A stretch of DNA of 46,316 nt from Crenothrix polyspora (GTDB taxonomy: Bacteria; Pseudomonadota; Gammaproteobacteria; Methylococcales; Methylomonadaceae): positions 1 to 46,316 of the forward strand of contig NZ_FUKI01000171.1 of assembly GCF_900163755.1 (NCBI RefSeq), read 5' to 3'. Both the position numbers and the translations under genes were made by a program. Position 1 is the stretch's first letter, and each line of letters begins with the position of its first letter. Under the pieces are notes generated by a model, which did no database searches, was not told where the DNA came from, and was given only the letters and a program-made list of their open reading frames with translations. Positions 15,597 to 25,052 of the stretch are shown one piece after another.

Positions 15597-17907
15597 ATCT
15601 TGCTTCTACAGCATCCAAAACACACAATGCCGTCATATTGACAATGCGCCGCACAGTGGCCGATTGGGTAAGAATATGCACGGGTTTCGCACAACCCAGC
15701 AATACGGGGCCGATAGCAATGCCATTGCCAGCGGCAACTTTGAGCAGATTATAAGCGATATTAGCCGCATCAATCGTTGGTAATACCAAAAGATTAGCAC
15801 TGCCTTGCAGGGGTGAATTCGGCATCAGTTGTTTCAATATATCAAAATCCAGTGCCGTATCGCCGTGCATTTCACCGTCAACTTCCAGATTTGGTGCTTG
15901 CGTTTGCAGAAGGGCAAGTGTGTCGCGCATTTTTTGCGCTGATTCGGTGCTACCTGAGCCAAAGTTAGAATGCGATAGCAACGCAACACGCGGTATTAAA
16001 CCAAATCGCCGCATTTGTTCCGCCGCCAGCAGCGTTATTTCGGCGAGTTGTTCCGCAGTAGGATTTTCATTGATGTGGGTATCCACCAGAGCAATCTGCC
16101 GTTCGGGCAAAATCAACACGTTCATCGCAGCATAAACATTAACACCCGGCCGTTTGCCCAGCACATGGTTAATATAATGCAGGTGCAGGCCGGTCGCGCC
16201 AAACGTGCCACAGATCATCCCGTCAGCATCGCCTTTATGCACCATCATGGCACCGATCAGCGTATGTCGGCGGCGCATTTCCAGTTTGGCATATTGCTCG
16301 GTGACACCTTTACGAATGGTCATCTGCAAATAGGTTTGCCAATAATCACGATAGCGCTCATCGTGCTCTGGGTTCACGATTTGAAAATCAATACCGGGTT
16401 TAAGCCGTAAGCCGAATTTTTTAATACGCCGTTCCAAAATAGCGGGACGGCCTATTAAAATCGGGTTGGCAATTTTCTCATCGACAATGATTTGCAAGGC
16501 TCGCAGAATGTTTTCTTCTTCGCCCTCTGCAAAAACAATGCGCTTTTTAGCGGCTTCGACGTGCTTGGTAAGTTGAAAAATAGGCCGCATAAACGTACCG
16601 CTATGATAGGCGAATTGCTGTAGATGCTCGATATAGGCTTGCATGTCCACAATAGGCCGTGTTGCCACGCCAGAATCTTGCGCGGCTTTGGCAATGGCGG
16701 GCGCAATTTTGGTCATTAAGCGGGGATCAAACGGCATCGGAATCAGATAATCAGCCCCGAAAGACAGATTGCTGACCCCATAAGTTTTTGCCACAACGTC
16801 AGATTGTTCGGCTTGCGCCAAATCGGCAATCGCCTGCACCGCCGCCATTTTCATCGCCAGATTAACGGTGGTCGCCCCGCAATCCAGTGCGCCCCTGAAG
16901 ATATAGGGAAAACATAAAACATTATTCACCTGGTTGGGATAATCAGAACGGCCTGTCGCGATAACGGCATCATCGCGTACCGCCTTAATTTCTTCCGGCA
17001 GAATTTCAGGGGTAGGATTAGCCAAGGCGAAAATTAACGGCCTATCTGCCATACGTTTAACCATGTCCTGCTTTAACACGCCACCTGCGGATAAACCCAG
17101 AAAAATATCGGCGTTCTTTATGACCTCCGCTAGACTACGTGCGTCGGTTGCCTGGGCAAAACGGGCTTTATCAGGATCCATTAATTCAATACGCCCTTGA
17201 TACACCACGCCGGCCAAATCGGTCACAAAAATATTATCGATTGGAAATCCCAGCTCAACCAGTAGATTTAAACACGCCAGCGCAGCCGCGCCCGCACCAG
17301 ACACCACCAATTTACAGTGTTTAAGGTCTTTGCCAACCACTTTTAAGCCATTTAACAGTGCCGCCGCCACGATGATAGCGGTACCGTGCTGATCGTCATG
17401 AAACACCGGAATCTTCATGCGTTCGCTGAGTTTGCGTTCGATATAAAAGCATTCCGGAGCCTTAATGTCTTCCAGATTAATGCCGCCAAAAGTGGGTTCT
17501 AAAGCGGCGATGATGTCGCACAACCGATCAGGATCGGGTTCATTAATTTCCAGATCAAACACATCAATCCCTGCAAATTTTTTAAACAATACCGCCTTGC
17601 CTTCCATAACCGGCTTCGATGCTAACGGGCCAATATTACCCAAACCCAATACTGCTGTGCCATTGGTGACTACGCCAACCAGATTGCCTCGTGCGGTGTA
17701 CTTAAAGACATTGGCAGGGTCGATAACAATTTCATCGCATGCCGCCGCCACGCCAGGCGAATAGGCTAATGCCAGATCACGTTGATTGGTTAAATGCTTG
17801 GTGGGGGTAACGCTGATTTTTCCGGGAGTGGGAAACTGGTGATATTCAAGAGCGGCTTCGCGTAATGACAAGTGCTGGTTTTCTTTGGGATCAGGGGATG
17901 ATGTCAT
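15595..17907 (-). CDS. maeB: NADP-dependent malic enzyme with phosphotransacetylase-like C-terminal domain
   Basis: A 770-residue cytoplasmic enzyme converting malate to pyruvate, CO2 and NADPH. Residues about 1-430 are the malic enzyme part, with [13 protein letters not shown] near the N-terminus, [14 protein letters not shown] (divalent-metal and substrate site) and the Rossmann motif [13 protein letters not shown]. Residues about 430-770 are a phosphate acetyltransferase-like domain ([33 protein letters not shown]). That domain is regulatory in E. coli MaeB, where it binds acetyl-CoA. The length agrees with the family. An AAGGAAT ribosome site precedes the ATG. It is transcribed alone, divergently from the nitrogen island. 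Confidence 0.96.
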   Translation of the reverse strand: MTSSPDPKENQHLSLREAALEYHQFPTPGKISVTPTKHLTNQRDLALAYSPGVAAACDEIVIDPANVFKYTARGNLVGVVTNGTAVLGLGNIGPLASKPVMEGKAVLFKKFAGIDVFDLEINEPDPDRLCDIIAALEPTFGGINLEDIKAPECFYIERKLSERMKIPVFHDDQHGTAIIVAAALLNGLKVVGKDLKHCKLVVSGAGAAALACLNLLVELGFPIDNIFVTDLAGVVYQGRIELMDPDKARFAQATDARSLAEVIKNADIFLGLSAGGVLKQDMVKRMADRPLIFALANPTPEILPEEIKAVRDDAVIATGRSDYPNQVNNVLCFPYIFRGALDCGATTVNLAMKMAAVQAIADLAQAEQSDVVAKTYGVSNLSFGADYLIPMPFDPRLMTKIAPAIAKAAQDSGVATRPIVDMQAYIEHLQQFAYHSGTFMRPIFQLTKHVEAAKKRIVFAEGEEENILRALQIIVDEKIANPILIGRPAILERRIKKFGLRLKPGIDFQIVNPEHDERYRDYWQTYLQMTIRKGVTEQYAKLEMRRRHTLIGAMMVHKGDADGMICGTFGATGLHLHYINHVLGKRPGVNVYAAMNVLILPERQIALVDTHINENPTAEQLAEITLLAAEQMRRFGLIPRVALLSHSNFGSGSTESAQKMRDTLALLQTQAPNLEVDGEMHGDTALDFDILKQLMPNSPLQGSANLLVLPTIDAANIAYNLLKVAAGNGIAIGPVLLGCAKPVHILTQSATVRRIVNMTALCVLDAVEAR

Positions 17908-18048
17908 GCGTCGAGCATTCCTTGTGGCTGGCTTAAAAGGACGCTGATTTTAACAGAAACTACTTCCATTCAGTGGGTACTGAAAAAATTAAGAACCGAA
18001 GGTGACGACTACTGCAAGGGGCACTTTTTTAGTGCGAAAAATTAAAAA

Positions 18049-18067
18049 CTCACGCCATCTTGGTGCA
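18049..18067 (+). promoter_or_regulatory. NtrC-like binding site
   Basis: CTCACGC-CATCT-TGGTGCA: one half is a perfect TGGTGCA, and the other keeps the central CAC of TGCACYA at the right N5 spacing. It lies about 85 bp upstream of the -24 element at 18151, a normal enhancer distance. It supports nitrogen-responsive control of the downstream unit. Confidence 0.5.
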
Positions 18068-18150
18068 AATGTCAGGCTATCTTTCATGACATTTAATTCG
18101 TACTGCGCGGTATGACTTAGGCACTCCCCACTTTAGGTTAGTTAACTTAT

Positions 18151-18165
18151 TGGCTCGATTATTGC
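18151..18165 (+). promoter_or_regulatory. Sigma-54 promoter of the glutamine synthetase remnant/amtB unit
   Basis: TGGCTC-GATTA-TTGC, within TTGGCTCGATTATTGCTTTT, matches the -24/-12 consensus TTGGCACGNNNNTTGC almost completely with exact GG-GC spacing. Transcription would start near 18177, just before the ribosome site at 18194-18200. amtB and type III glutamine synthetase genes are classic nitrogen-limitation genes, which fits sigma-54/NtrC control. Confidence 0.75.
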
Positions 18166-18204
18166 TTTTATTCAATAACACTTACTATCAAAAAGGGGAA
18201 TAAC

Positions 18205-18625
18205 ATGACTGGAAATACTGCACGGGCTGTTCAAAACATCACTAAAGGTGCGCTGTATTATGTCCATGTGTTTTATCCGTTAACCAATGCCACCGCAGAT
18301 AAAGCACGATAGTTTTATCTCCGTGCAGCGTGACGGTTCGGTTATCTCTGAATTTAACGGCAAGGTATTGGTGCAAGGCGAACCGGACGGCTTTTCCTTC
18401 CCCAATGATGGCATACGCTCTATCTTTGGAGCATGTAGCTATGCTGCATGAGATGTCATCAGCCCTGCGTATATCATGACTATCGACAACGGTATTCCTA
18501 CGGTTTTTGTCTCCTGGACAGGCGAAGCGCTGGATAAAAAAACACCGTTGCTGCGTGCCAATGCCGCCTATCGCTTTTTACGTCGTCTTTTTTTAACCTA
18601 CAAATCTATAGAAATTTTGTTATGA
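18205..18625 (+). pseudogene. Broken glutamine synthetase type III (GlnN-like) gene
   Basis: The ribosome site GGGGAA and ATG 18205 are intact and encode an MTGNTAR-type N-terminus. The frame then jumps to an internal part of glutamine synthetase III: GALYYVHVFYPLTNATADKAR, a TAG at 18310-18312 caused by a frameshift at about 18307, DSFISVQRDGSVISEFNGK, VLVQGEPDGFSFPNDGIRSI, a TGA at 18449-18451 replacing the usual Trp, then [18 protein letters not shown]. Only about 130 of some 700 residues remain, with at least one internal deletion. The remnant frame ends in a TGA that overlaps the amtB start. Intact type III enzymes make glutamine from glutamate and ammonia. Confidence 0.85.
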
Positions 18626-19824
18626 GTGATTTACAACTTATTTGGGTAGCCATGTGTGTTGTACTGGTGTTTTTTATGCAGGCGGGATTCGCCTTTTTGG
18701 AGGCAGGTGCGGCGCGTGCAAAGAATTCGGTTAATGTACTGATGAAAAACTATATGGATATGTGTGTGGGGGGCTTGATTTTCTGGGCAGTGGGCTTTGG
18801 CTTGATGTTTGGTGACAATACCACGGGCTGGATGGGGATCGATCATTTTTTTCCACAACGCTTTACCACTGTTGAAGCCGTTAAGTTGGCTTACCAAACC
18901 ATGTTTGCAGCAACGGCTGCCACCATAGTCAGTGGTGCGGTGGCTGAACGCATGCACTTTAACGCCTATTTTATTTTTAGTGCCTTGGTAACCGGCATTA
19001 TTTACCCCGTGTTTGGTAGCTGGGCCTGGAATGAAAAGGGGTGGTTAACAAAATTAGGCTTCATCGATTTTGCCGGTTCAACGGTTGTACATTCAATTGG
19101 TGCGTGGTGTGCTTTGGCGGGTGTGATGGCTTTAGGGCCGCGTTTAGGACGCTATTCAAGACAGGGAGAAACCCGCGCAATCCCAGGACACAACCTGCCT
19201 TTGGTCGCCTTGGGCGGATTTATTTTATGGATGGGCTGGTTTGGTTTTAATGGTGGCAGTATCAGCACTCTGGAAAAAAATAACTTGGGGCTGGTGCTGC
19301 TAAATACTCATTTAGGTGGTTGTGCAGGTGGCGTGGGCGCATTATTTTTTATGGCGGTCAGAAAGCAGCCGGTATTAATGTCCGCTACGGTAAATGGGAG
19401 TATTGCCGGCTTGGTTAGCATCACGGCGGGGGCGGCTTATTTTTCGCCGTTTTCATCTATTCTGGTGGGTTTTGCTGGCGGTATTTTTTATCTGTTAGGG
19501 GTCAATCTGTTAGATCGTTTGCAACTGGATGATGTGGTCGGTGCTATTGCTGTACATGGCTTTGGCGGTGTCTGGGGAACGCTGGCAGTGGCCTTGTTTC
19601 CGCAGGGTGCATTTTCTTATTCGACGTTATTCGTGCAGCTGACCGGTGTCATCGTCGCGTTTGTTTGGGCCTTTCCTATGGCATTCCTGTTCTTTAAGCT
19701 GTTGGATGCCTGGTTAGGGGTGAGGGCATCCACACTGCATGAGCAACGGGGGCTGGATTATTCCGAACATTTTGAAATCGGCTATCCTGAATTTCAAAAA
19801 CGCCTGGATTCAAATGATAATTGA
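18622..19824 (+). CDS. amtB: Ammonium transporter
   Basis: A 400-residue inner-membrane channel protein for ammonium/ammonia, with about eleven membrane segments and no cleavable signal. Family landmarks are [20 protein letters not shown] near the N-terminus and the two pore histidines in [10 protein letters not shown] and [12 protein letters not shown]. The C-terminal cytoplasmic tail ends [14 protein letters not shown], the region that normally contacts the PII protein GlnK, though no glnK gene is adjacent. The start at 18622 has no clear ribosome site and overlaps the stop of the glutamine synthetase remnant (ATGA), so it may depend on translation of that remnant. It is driven by the sigma-54 promoter at 18151. 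Confidence 0.95.
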   Translation: MSDLQLIWVAMCVVLVFFMQAGFAFLEAGAARAKNSVNVLMKNYMDMCVGGLIFWAVGFGLMFGDNTTGWMGIDHFFPQRFTTVEAVKLAYQTMFAATAATIVSGAVAERMHFNAYFIFSALVTGIIYPVFGSWAWNEKGWLTKLGFIDFAGSTVVHSIGAWCALAGVMALGPRLGRYSRQGETRAIPGHNLPLVALGGFILWMGWFGFNGGSISTLEKNNLGLVLLNTHLGGCAGGVGALFFMAVRKQPVLMSATVNGSIAGLVSITAGAAYFSPFSSILVGFAGGIFYLLGVNLLDRLQLDDVVGAIAVHGFGGVWGTLAVALFPQGAFSYSTLFVQLTGVIVAFVWAFPMAFLFFKLLDAWLGVRASTLHEQRGLDYSEHFEIGYPEFQKRLDSNDN

Positions 19825-19833
19825 GCACGCCCG

Positions 19834-20535
19834 ATGACGGATATAAAAAAGCGCAGAAGGCAAGTCAGCTGGCTTTGTTTTCAGCCGTATTTATCTGAAG
19901 AGCAACGTGTTGAGGCGATCCAGATATTAGACCGGGACTATCAAACTGAGGGTATGAGCAGTTTGATCGCTTACGTGACCCGAATCTGTTCCGAGTTTGG
20001 TATTGATATGTCAAACAGAATAGCTTTGTATGGCCAGTTTCGTGAACTGATGAAAGAGGAAACAGTGCTATCGATAGACCCTTTGTCATTTGGTGTTGAA
20101 AGAGACCATGATGAATTGCGGCAAAAACAGGCTGAACCGAAGCTATCACCGTTTAAAACAGACCCCGCAGATTCGACAGTAGCACCGAAACTAACGGCGC
20201 ATACCGTGATATTTATTTATTTTATGAAACAAGTCTACACACATCTAGCAGAAAAATCGGCGCTATTTCAGGTTCTTAAAGAGTTGTCCCTGGATAAAAG
20301 ACAGGGCAAGAAAGACATGGCTGACAACGTTAATCGGTGGGCTGGCAATCCTAATAATTTTGCCTGGGCTGTCGGGCTGGATGAAAAAACGCTGGCTAGC
20401 CTGGTGCATTTGGTTTACACGGGTTTGTGTGAAATTCTGGGCCCTATTCATGCCGATGAGTGTTTTCATAAGGCCATCGCCCAGTGTGAAAAACTGCCGG
20501 AAGCCAAAGCTTTTTCACCGTCCCGTTTTCTATGA
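19834..20535 (+). CDS. Uncharacterised protein downstream of amtB
   Basis: A 233-residue, probably cytoplasmic protein I do not recognise. The N-terminal third is basic and helical (MTDIKKRRRQVSW start), a Pro/charged linker lies at about 95-120, and the C-terminal 110 residues look all-helical. The conserved-looking end is GPIHADECFHKAIAQCEKLP followed by SPSRFL. No signal peptide, membrane segment or metal motif is evident. It starts 9 bp after amtB and so shares its transcript, and a repeat element separates it from the permease-kinase gene. Its place between an ammonium transporter and a sensor suggests a nitrogen-related role, but nothing in the sequence proves it. Confidence 0.75.
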   Translation: MTDIKKRRRQVSWLCFQPYLSEEQRVEAIQILDRDYQTEGMSSLIAYVTRICSEFGIDMSNRIALYGQFRELMKEETVLSIDPLSFGVERDHDELRQKQAEPKLSPFKTDPADSTVAPKLTAHTVIFIYFMKQVYTHLAEKSALFQVLKELSLDKRQGKKDMADNVNRWAGNPNNFAWAVGLDEKTLASLVHLVYTGLCEILGPIHADECFHKAIAQCEKLPEAKAFSPSRFL

Positions 20536-20567
20536 TTGCCGCTTGGCTTATCTACAACATAATCATT

Positions 20568-20650
20568 CAGTTCCCCTCTTTGAAAAAGAGGGGTTAGGGG
20601 AGATTTTTTAAATAAATCCCCTTCAATCCCCCTTTTCAAAGGGGGAAGTG
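20568..20650 (+). repeat. 83-bp double-hairpin dispersed repeat, copy 1
   Basis: Contains CCCCTCTT-TGAAA-AAGAGGGG (8-bp stem) and CCCCCTTT-TC-AAAGGGGG (8-bp stem) around an AT-rich middle. A nearly identical copy lies inverted at 28626-28708. Its last three bases (GTG, 20648-20650) are the only usable start codon of the permease-kinase gene, and its GGGGGAA end lies directly before that codon. It encodes nothing itself. Confidence 0.92.
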
Positions 20651-23600
20651 AATACATACTCCAAAACGACTGAGGAAGCCGGCATCCACCATAATATCTC
20701 TAAAATTCGTCGTGACTATAACGCCTGGGTTGCCAACGAAACCATGGAAGATTACGCCTTGCGCTTTGCACCGAGGACGTTTCGTAAATGGTCTGAATTT
20801 CAGGTGGCAAACACGGCTTTTGGTTCGACTTCGTTTCTGGTATTGGAAGCGATTGGGGGTTTTTTATCGATCAACTATGGTTTTACCAATGCGGTGTGGG
20901 CCATTTTAGCGGTGGGTTTAATCATTTTTATTACCAGCTTCCCGATCAGTTATTATGCCGCCCGCTATAACATTGATATTGATCTATTAACCCGTAGCGC
21001 AGGTTTTGGTTATATTGGCTCGACCGTGACTTCGCTGATTTACGCGTCTTTTACTTTCACCCTGTTCGCGCTCGAAGCTTCTATCATGTCGCTGGCCATC
21101 GAGCTGTATTTTCACATGCCTGTTTTCATTGCGCACATTATCAGTGCAGTTACGGTTATCCCCCTGGTCACCTTCGGGATTACCACCATTAGCCGCTTGC
21201 AACTGTGGACGCAACCGCTGTGGTTATTGTTGCTGATAACCCCGTATGTCGCGGTGTTTATGCGTGAACCTGAAGCTGTCATGACCTTACAAACCTACTT
21301 CTGGATTGCGGGTAGCGGCCAGGGTTTTAACTGGTTGCTGTTTGGCAGTGCCACAACCATTGCTTTTTCCATGGTGGCGCAAATTGGCGAGCAGGTGGAT
21401 TTTTTGCGTTTTATGCCAGAACTCACGGCCAAAAACCGGACGCGCTGGTGGCTGGCGACAATAACCGCAGGCCCTGGCTGGATACTATTCGGCATGTTAC
21501 GTCAGCTCGGCGGTGCGTTACTCGCCCATCTTGCCATACGCCACGGCATTACATCTGCCCATGCCCATGAGCCGACCCAAATGTATTTGGTCGCTTACAA
21601 GGAATTGTTTGATAGTACTACCGGCTTGGCGGTGACAACGTTATTTGTGGTTATTTCCCAACTTAAAATTAACGTCACCAATGCTTATGCAGGGTCATTG
21701 GCCTGGTCAAATTTTTTCTCACGCTTAACGCACAGCCATCCGGGTCGGGTGACCTGGCTATTTTTCAATGTTGCCATCGCACTGTTGCTGATGGAATTCG
21801 GTGTCTTTAGCGCACTGGAAAAAGTCCTGGGCTTGTTTTCCAATGTCTCAATCGCCTGGATCAGTGCGGTTGCCGCTGATTTACTCATCAATAAACCCTT
21901 GGGGCTTAGTCCCAAAAGAGTTGAATTTAAACGGGCTTATTTACCTGATCTTAATCCCGTGGGTACGCTTTCCACGCTGTTGGCATCGATTATTTCTATC
22001 CTGGCTTATCTGGGTTTATTCGGCCAATATGCACAGGCATTTTCTGCCTTTATCGCTTTAGGTTTGGCCTTCATATTAGTGCCTTGCATTGCCAAACTGT
22101 ATGGCCGCAAACGCTATCTTACCCGCCCGCGTTTTCACGGCAAACACGGTAGCCACAGTGAATGCAGCATTTGCGCCAACGCTTTCGAACACGAAGACAT
22201 GGCGTATTGCCCGTTTTATGAAGGTAGTATTTGCTCGCTGTGCTGTACTTTGGATTCGCGCTGTCTGGATGCCTGTAAGCCAGGTTTTAGGATGGATGAT
22301 TACCTGGGAAAACTCGCCGTCACCTGCTTACCCAAACAGCTGACGATGACGGCACGCTTAAGGTTAATACGTTTCAGTCTCTTGTTTATATTTCTGACGA
22401 TATTGACCAGCGTGTTTGTCGGCATTATTTACTATCAGGACTTATTGAATACCGCCCTATTTCAACCTTCATTTGATCTGTTGCTGGCAAACTTTGTGAA
22501 GGTTTATTCCTCGTTACTGGTCTTTATTGGTTTATGTACCTGGTGGTTGATCCTAAATGACGAAAGTCGACGGGTAGCCCATGAAGAAATTGCCTTGCAA
22601 ACGCAACGCTTATTGACGGAGATTGCAGAACACACCAAGACTGATGCCAAATTGCAGGAAGCCACCAAGGCGGCGGACAAGGCCAATATAGCGAAAAGCC
22701 GCTTCCTCAGTACCATGAGCCATGAAATACGCACGCCGTTAAACAGTATTCTTGGCTATGCCTATATCCTGCAACAAGACCCGACGATACCCGCGCATCG
22801 TCGGCAAGCGGTCGATATTTTAAAACGCAGCGGCGACCATTTATCTTCGTTGATTGAAGACATCCTGGACATTGCCCGCATTGAAGCATGTAAGTTTGAA
22901 TTCTCCAAGGAGTCCATCGATTTTCCCTTTTTTATTGAACATTTACTGAGTATTTTTAGGCCACAGGCAGAAAGCAAGGGCTTGACTTTTCATTGCCAGA
23001 TTATGAACACCTTGCCGCAACGGGTGAGGGGTGATGAAAAACGAGTCGGACAAATACTAATCAATTTATTAGGTAATGCGATCAAATTTACCACAACTGG
23101 TGAGGTTATATTTCGCATTGGCTACAGTTGCGGTGTGACTACATTTCAGGTCATCGATACCGGCCCTGGCATACAGCCAGATCAGCTGGAAAATATTTTC
23201 CAGCCCTTTACCCAGATAGCACAGGACAATTTAGTGGCCGGTAGCGGCCTGGGCTTAACCATTAGCAAGGTGTTAACAGAATTGATGGGCGGTGAACTGG
23301 CGGTCAGCAGCTCTCCTGGCCAGGGTTCATCGTTTAGCGTGCGCCTTTTTCTGGCTAATCTGGGCGGCGAACAAGAAAAAATACCACAACAACCCATCGT
23401 GGGGTATCAGGGTAGGCGACAGGCTGTCCTTGTTGTGGATGACCAACCCGAACATCGCCAACTCATAAGCGATATTTTAGAACCCTTGGGATTTTATCTG
23501 CATGAAGCAATTTCAGGCCCTGATTGTCTGGACAAAATTAAGGCGAATCAACCGGATTTGATTTTACTCGACCTGTCCATGCCGGACATGGATGGACTCG

Positions 23601-24055
23601 AAACCGCCCACTGTTTACGCCAAAACAGCTATGTATTTCCCATTGTGATGTTAACTGCCAACGCGTATGCTTCTGACCGGGTCAGTGCCATCAATGCCGG
23701 TTGCAACGACTTTTTGGCAAAGCCCCTACAAGTCACAAAATTAATGAATAAACTCAAATTACAACTGGGCCTGACCTGGATTTATCAAGATGACGATTTG
23801 AAGATCCCCAATAAAATGATGCAGAACAAGTCCAATCTGCTCCTGCCATCTGGCCTATTGGAAGAGATGTTTGCCTTTGTACGGATTGGCGATCTTATGG
23901 GGCTAAACGCGTATCTGGACAAATTAATGCACAACAGCCCTGAATACCGGGATTTTGCACAAGCTATCCTCTTGCTCAGTAGCGAGTTTCGCCTGAGCGA
24001 CATCAAAAAAATTCTGACCACCACCGCCGAGAAAACCAACCGTTATGACCAGTGA
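20648..24055 (+). CDS. NCS1-type permease fused to Cys-rich domain, histidine kinase and receiver
   Basis: A 1135-residue membrane sensor. Residues about 20-490 resemble the cytosine/purine/allantoin permease family (about twelve membrane segments, motif VANETMEDYALRF). Residues 500-545 hold eight cysteines (506, 509, 521, 529, 532, 533, 539, 543), a probable metal site. One or two more membrane segments (577-650) and a coiled-coil linker follow. The HisKA phospho-His is His692 (STMSHEIRTPLN). The ATPase domain has NLLGNAIKF, DTGPGI and GSGLGLTISK, and the receiver has Asp975 (LILLDLSMPD). The transporter part likely senses a small nitrogen compound. The GTG start comes from the repeat edge. 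It overlaps the response regulator gene by 11 bp. Confidence 0.9.
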   Translation: MNTYSKTTEEAGIHHNISKIRRDYNAWVANETMEDYALRFAPRTFRKWSEFQVANTAFGSTSFLVLEAIGGFLSINYGFTNAVWAILAVGLIIFITSFPISYYAARYNIDIDLLTRSAGFGYIGSTVTSLIYASFTFTLFALEASIMSLAIELYFHMPVFIAHIISAVTVIPLVTFGITTISRLQLWTQPLWLLLLITPYVAVFMREPEAVMTLQTYFWIAGSGQGFNWLLFGSATTIAFSMVAQIGEQVDFLRFMPELTAKNRTRWWLATITAGPGWILFGMLRQLGGALLAHLAIRHGITSAHAHEPTQMYLVAYKELFDSTTGLAVTTLFVVISQLKINVTNAYAGSLAWSNFFSRLTHSHPGRVTWLFFNVAIALLLMEFGVFSALEKVLGLFSNVSIAWISAVAADLLINKPLGLSPKRVEFKRAYLPDLNPVGTLSTLLASIISILAYLGLFGQYAQAFSAFIALGLAFILVPCIAKLYGRKRYLTRPRFHGKHGSHSECSICANAFEHEDMAYCPFYEGSICSLCCTLDSRCLDACKPGFRMDDYLGKLAVTCLPKQLTMTARLRLIRFSLLFIFLTILTSVFVGIIYYQDLLNTALFQPSFDLLLANFVKVYSSLLVFIGLCTWWLILNDESRRVAHEEIALQTQRLLTEIAEHTKTDAKLQEATKAADKANIAKSRFLSTMSHEIRTPLNSILGYAYILQQDPTIPAHRRQAVDILKRSGDHLSSLIEDILDIARIEACKFEFSKESIDFPFFIEHLLSIFRPQAESKGLTFHCQIMNTLPQRVRGDEKRVGQILINLLGNAIKFTTTGEVIFRIGYSCGVTTFQVIDTGPGIQPDQLENIFQPFTQIAQDNLVAGSGLGLTISKVLTELMGGELAVSSSPGQGSSFSVRLFLANLGGEQEKIPQQPIVGYQGRRQAVLVVDDQPEHRQLISDILEPLGFYLHEAISGPDCLDKIKANQPDLILLDLSMPDMDGLETAHCLRQNSYVFPIVMLTANAYASDRVSAINAGCNDFLAKPLQVTKLMNKLKLQLGLTWIYQDDDLKIPNKMMQNKSNLLLPSGLLEEMFAFVRIGDLMGLNAYLDKLMHNSPEYRDFAQAILLLSSEFRLSDIKKILTTTAEKTNRYDQ

Positions 24056-25052
24056 ATCCCCCTCTGCTAACAGTATTGTCATGATTATTGATGATACGCC
24101 TGAAAACCTGGCTTTATTATCCGATACCCTCTCAGAATCGGGTTACCGCGTACTGGTGGCAACCGATGGCCTGTCAGCCTTGGAGCAAATTGGCTATCTA
24201 AAACCGGATATTATTTTGCTGGATGTGCTTATGCCCGGTATCGATGGTTTTGAAACCTGCCGCCGACTAAAGTCCGATCCTAAAACGGCGGCTATCCCGG
24301 TATTGTTCATGACGGCATTAAGCGAGCTGGATGATTTACTGCACGGCTTTGATGAGGGTGCTGTCGATTATCTGGTTAAGCCCATACGTCCACCGGAAGT
24401 GCTGGCCAGGGTCGAGGCGCAATTGAATCAAGTACGCAATACCCGACGTGCGGAAAGTGCTTTAAACAATAGTCCTTATGCGGCGCTGGCTGTAACGAAT
24501 TTCGGCGATATCACCTGGTTACCAGAGGCGGGTTTACGGTGGTTAGGCGAATTTTTGCAGCAACCGGCCTTATCTGAAAATATCAAGCTTGGCTCCGTGT
24601 TGCCCGCTACACTGCTGGCATGGTTCACCGTGCAACAGCGTTTAGCACAAAGCGCGGAACCCACCAGTTTCGAAAGGGTTCGAGACGGGGTACATTTTTC
24701 TGTAAAACTGCTGCCTCGCCTCCATAACGATGAGTATCTTTTGTTGATGGAAAAACGCTCCGCACAGTGGAATATCGATTCCGTTAAAAACTCTTTGGGG
24801 CTGACTTTTCGGGAAGCGGAAATACTCATGTGGGTTTCCAGGGGCAAAACCAACAAAGAAGTGGGCATGATTTTGGATAGTAGCCCGCGTACAGTCAATA
24901 AACACCTGGAACATGTTTTTGAAAAGCTGGGTGTGGTCACGCGCGCGGCGGCGGTGTCTATTGTTATGCAACGGACAGCCAATTTATCCTCAATGCCAGA
25001 CAGTTCAACCAGCCAGGACCTATCACTTATCGAAACCACCCCTTTATTTTAG
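24045..25052 (+). CDS. Response regulator, receiver plus LuxR-type DNA-binding domain
   Basis: A 335-residue cytoplasmic regulator. The receiver domain (residues 10-130) has Asp16/Asp17, phospho-acceptor Asp60 (IILLDVLMPG), Thr90 and Lys112. A middle region of about 110 residues has no clear assignment. A LuxR/FixJ-type helix-turn-helix at about 255-320 shows LTFREAEILMWVSRGKTNKE and RTVNKHLEHVFEKLGV. Its start lies inside the end of the sensor kinase gene (11-bp overlap), so the two are co-translated and very likely a cognate pair. Target promoters are unknown; the urea transporter operon starting 1 kb downstream is the obvious candidate. Confidence 0.9.
   Translation: MTSESPSANSIVMIIDDTPENLALLSDTLSESGYRVLVATDGLSALEQIGYLKPDIILLDVLMPGIDGFETCRRLKSDPKTAAIPVLFMTALSELDDLLHGFDEGAVDYLVKPIRPPEVLARVEAQLNQVRNTRRAESALNNSPYAALAVTNFGDITWLPEAGLRWLGEFLQQPALSENIKLGSVLPATLLAWFTVQQRLAQSAEPTSFERVRDGVHFSVKLLPRLHNDEYLLLMEKRSAQWNIDSVKNSLGLTFREAEILMWVSRGKTNKEVGMILDSSPRTVNKHLEHVFEKLGVVTRAAAVSIVMQRTANLSSMPDSSTSQDLSLIETTPLF

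Noticed and set aside
18021-18035. GCACT-TTTTT-AGTGC as an NtrC site
   Set aside because: Spacing between GCAC and GTGC is 7, not the 9 of the NtrC consensus; probably a chance dyad.
24476-25039. 187-codon open frame on the - strand inside the response regulator
   Set aside because: Shadow frame opposite a gene with clear domains; no homologous-looking motif.
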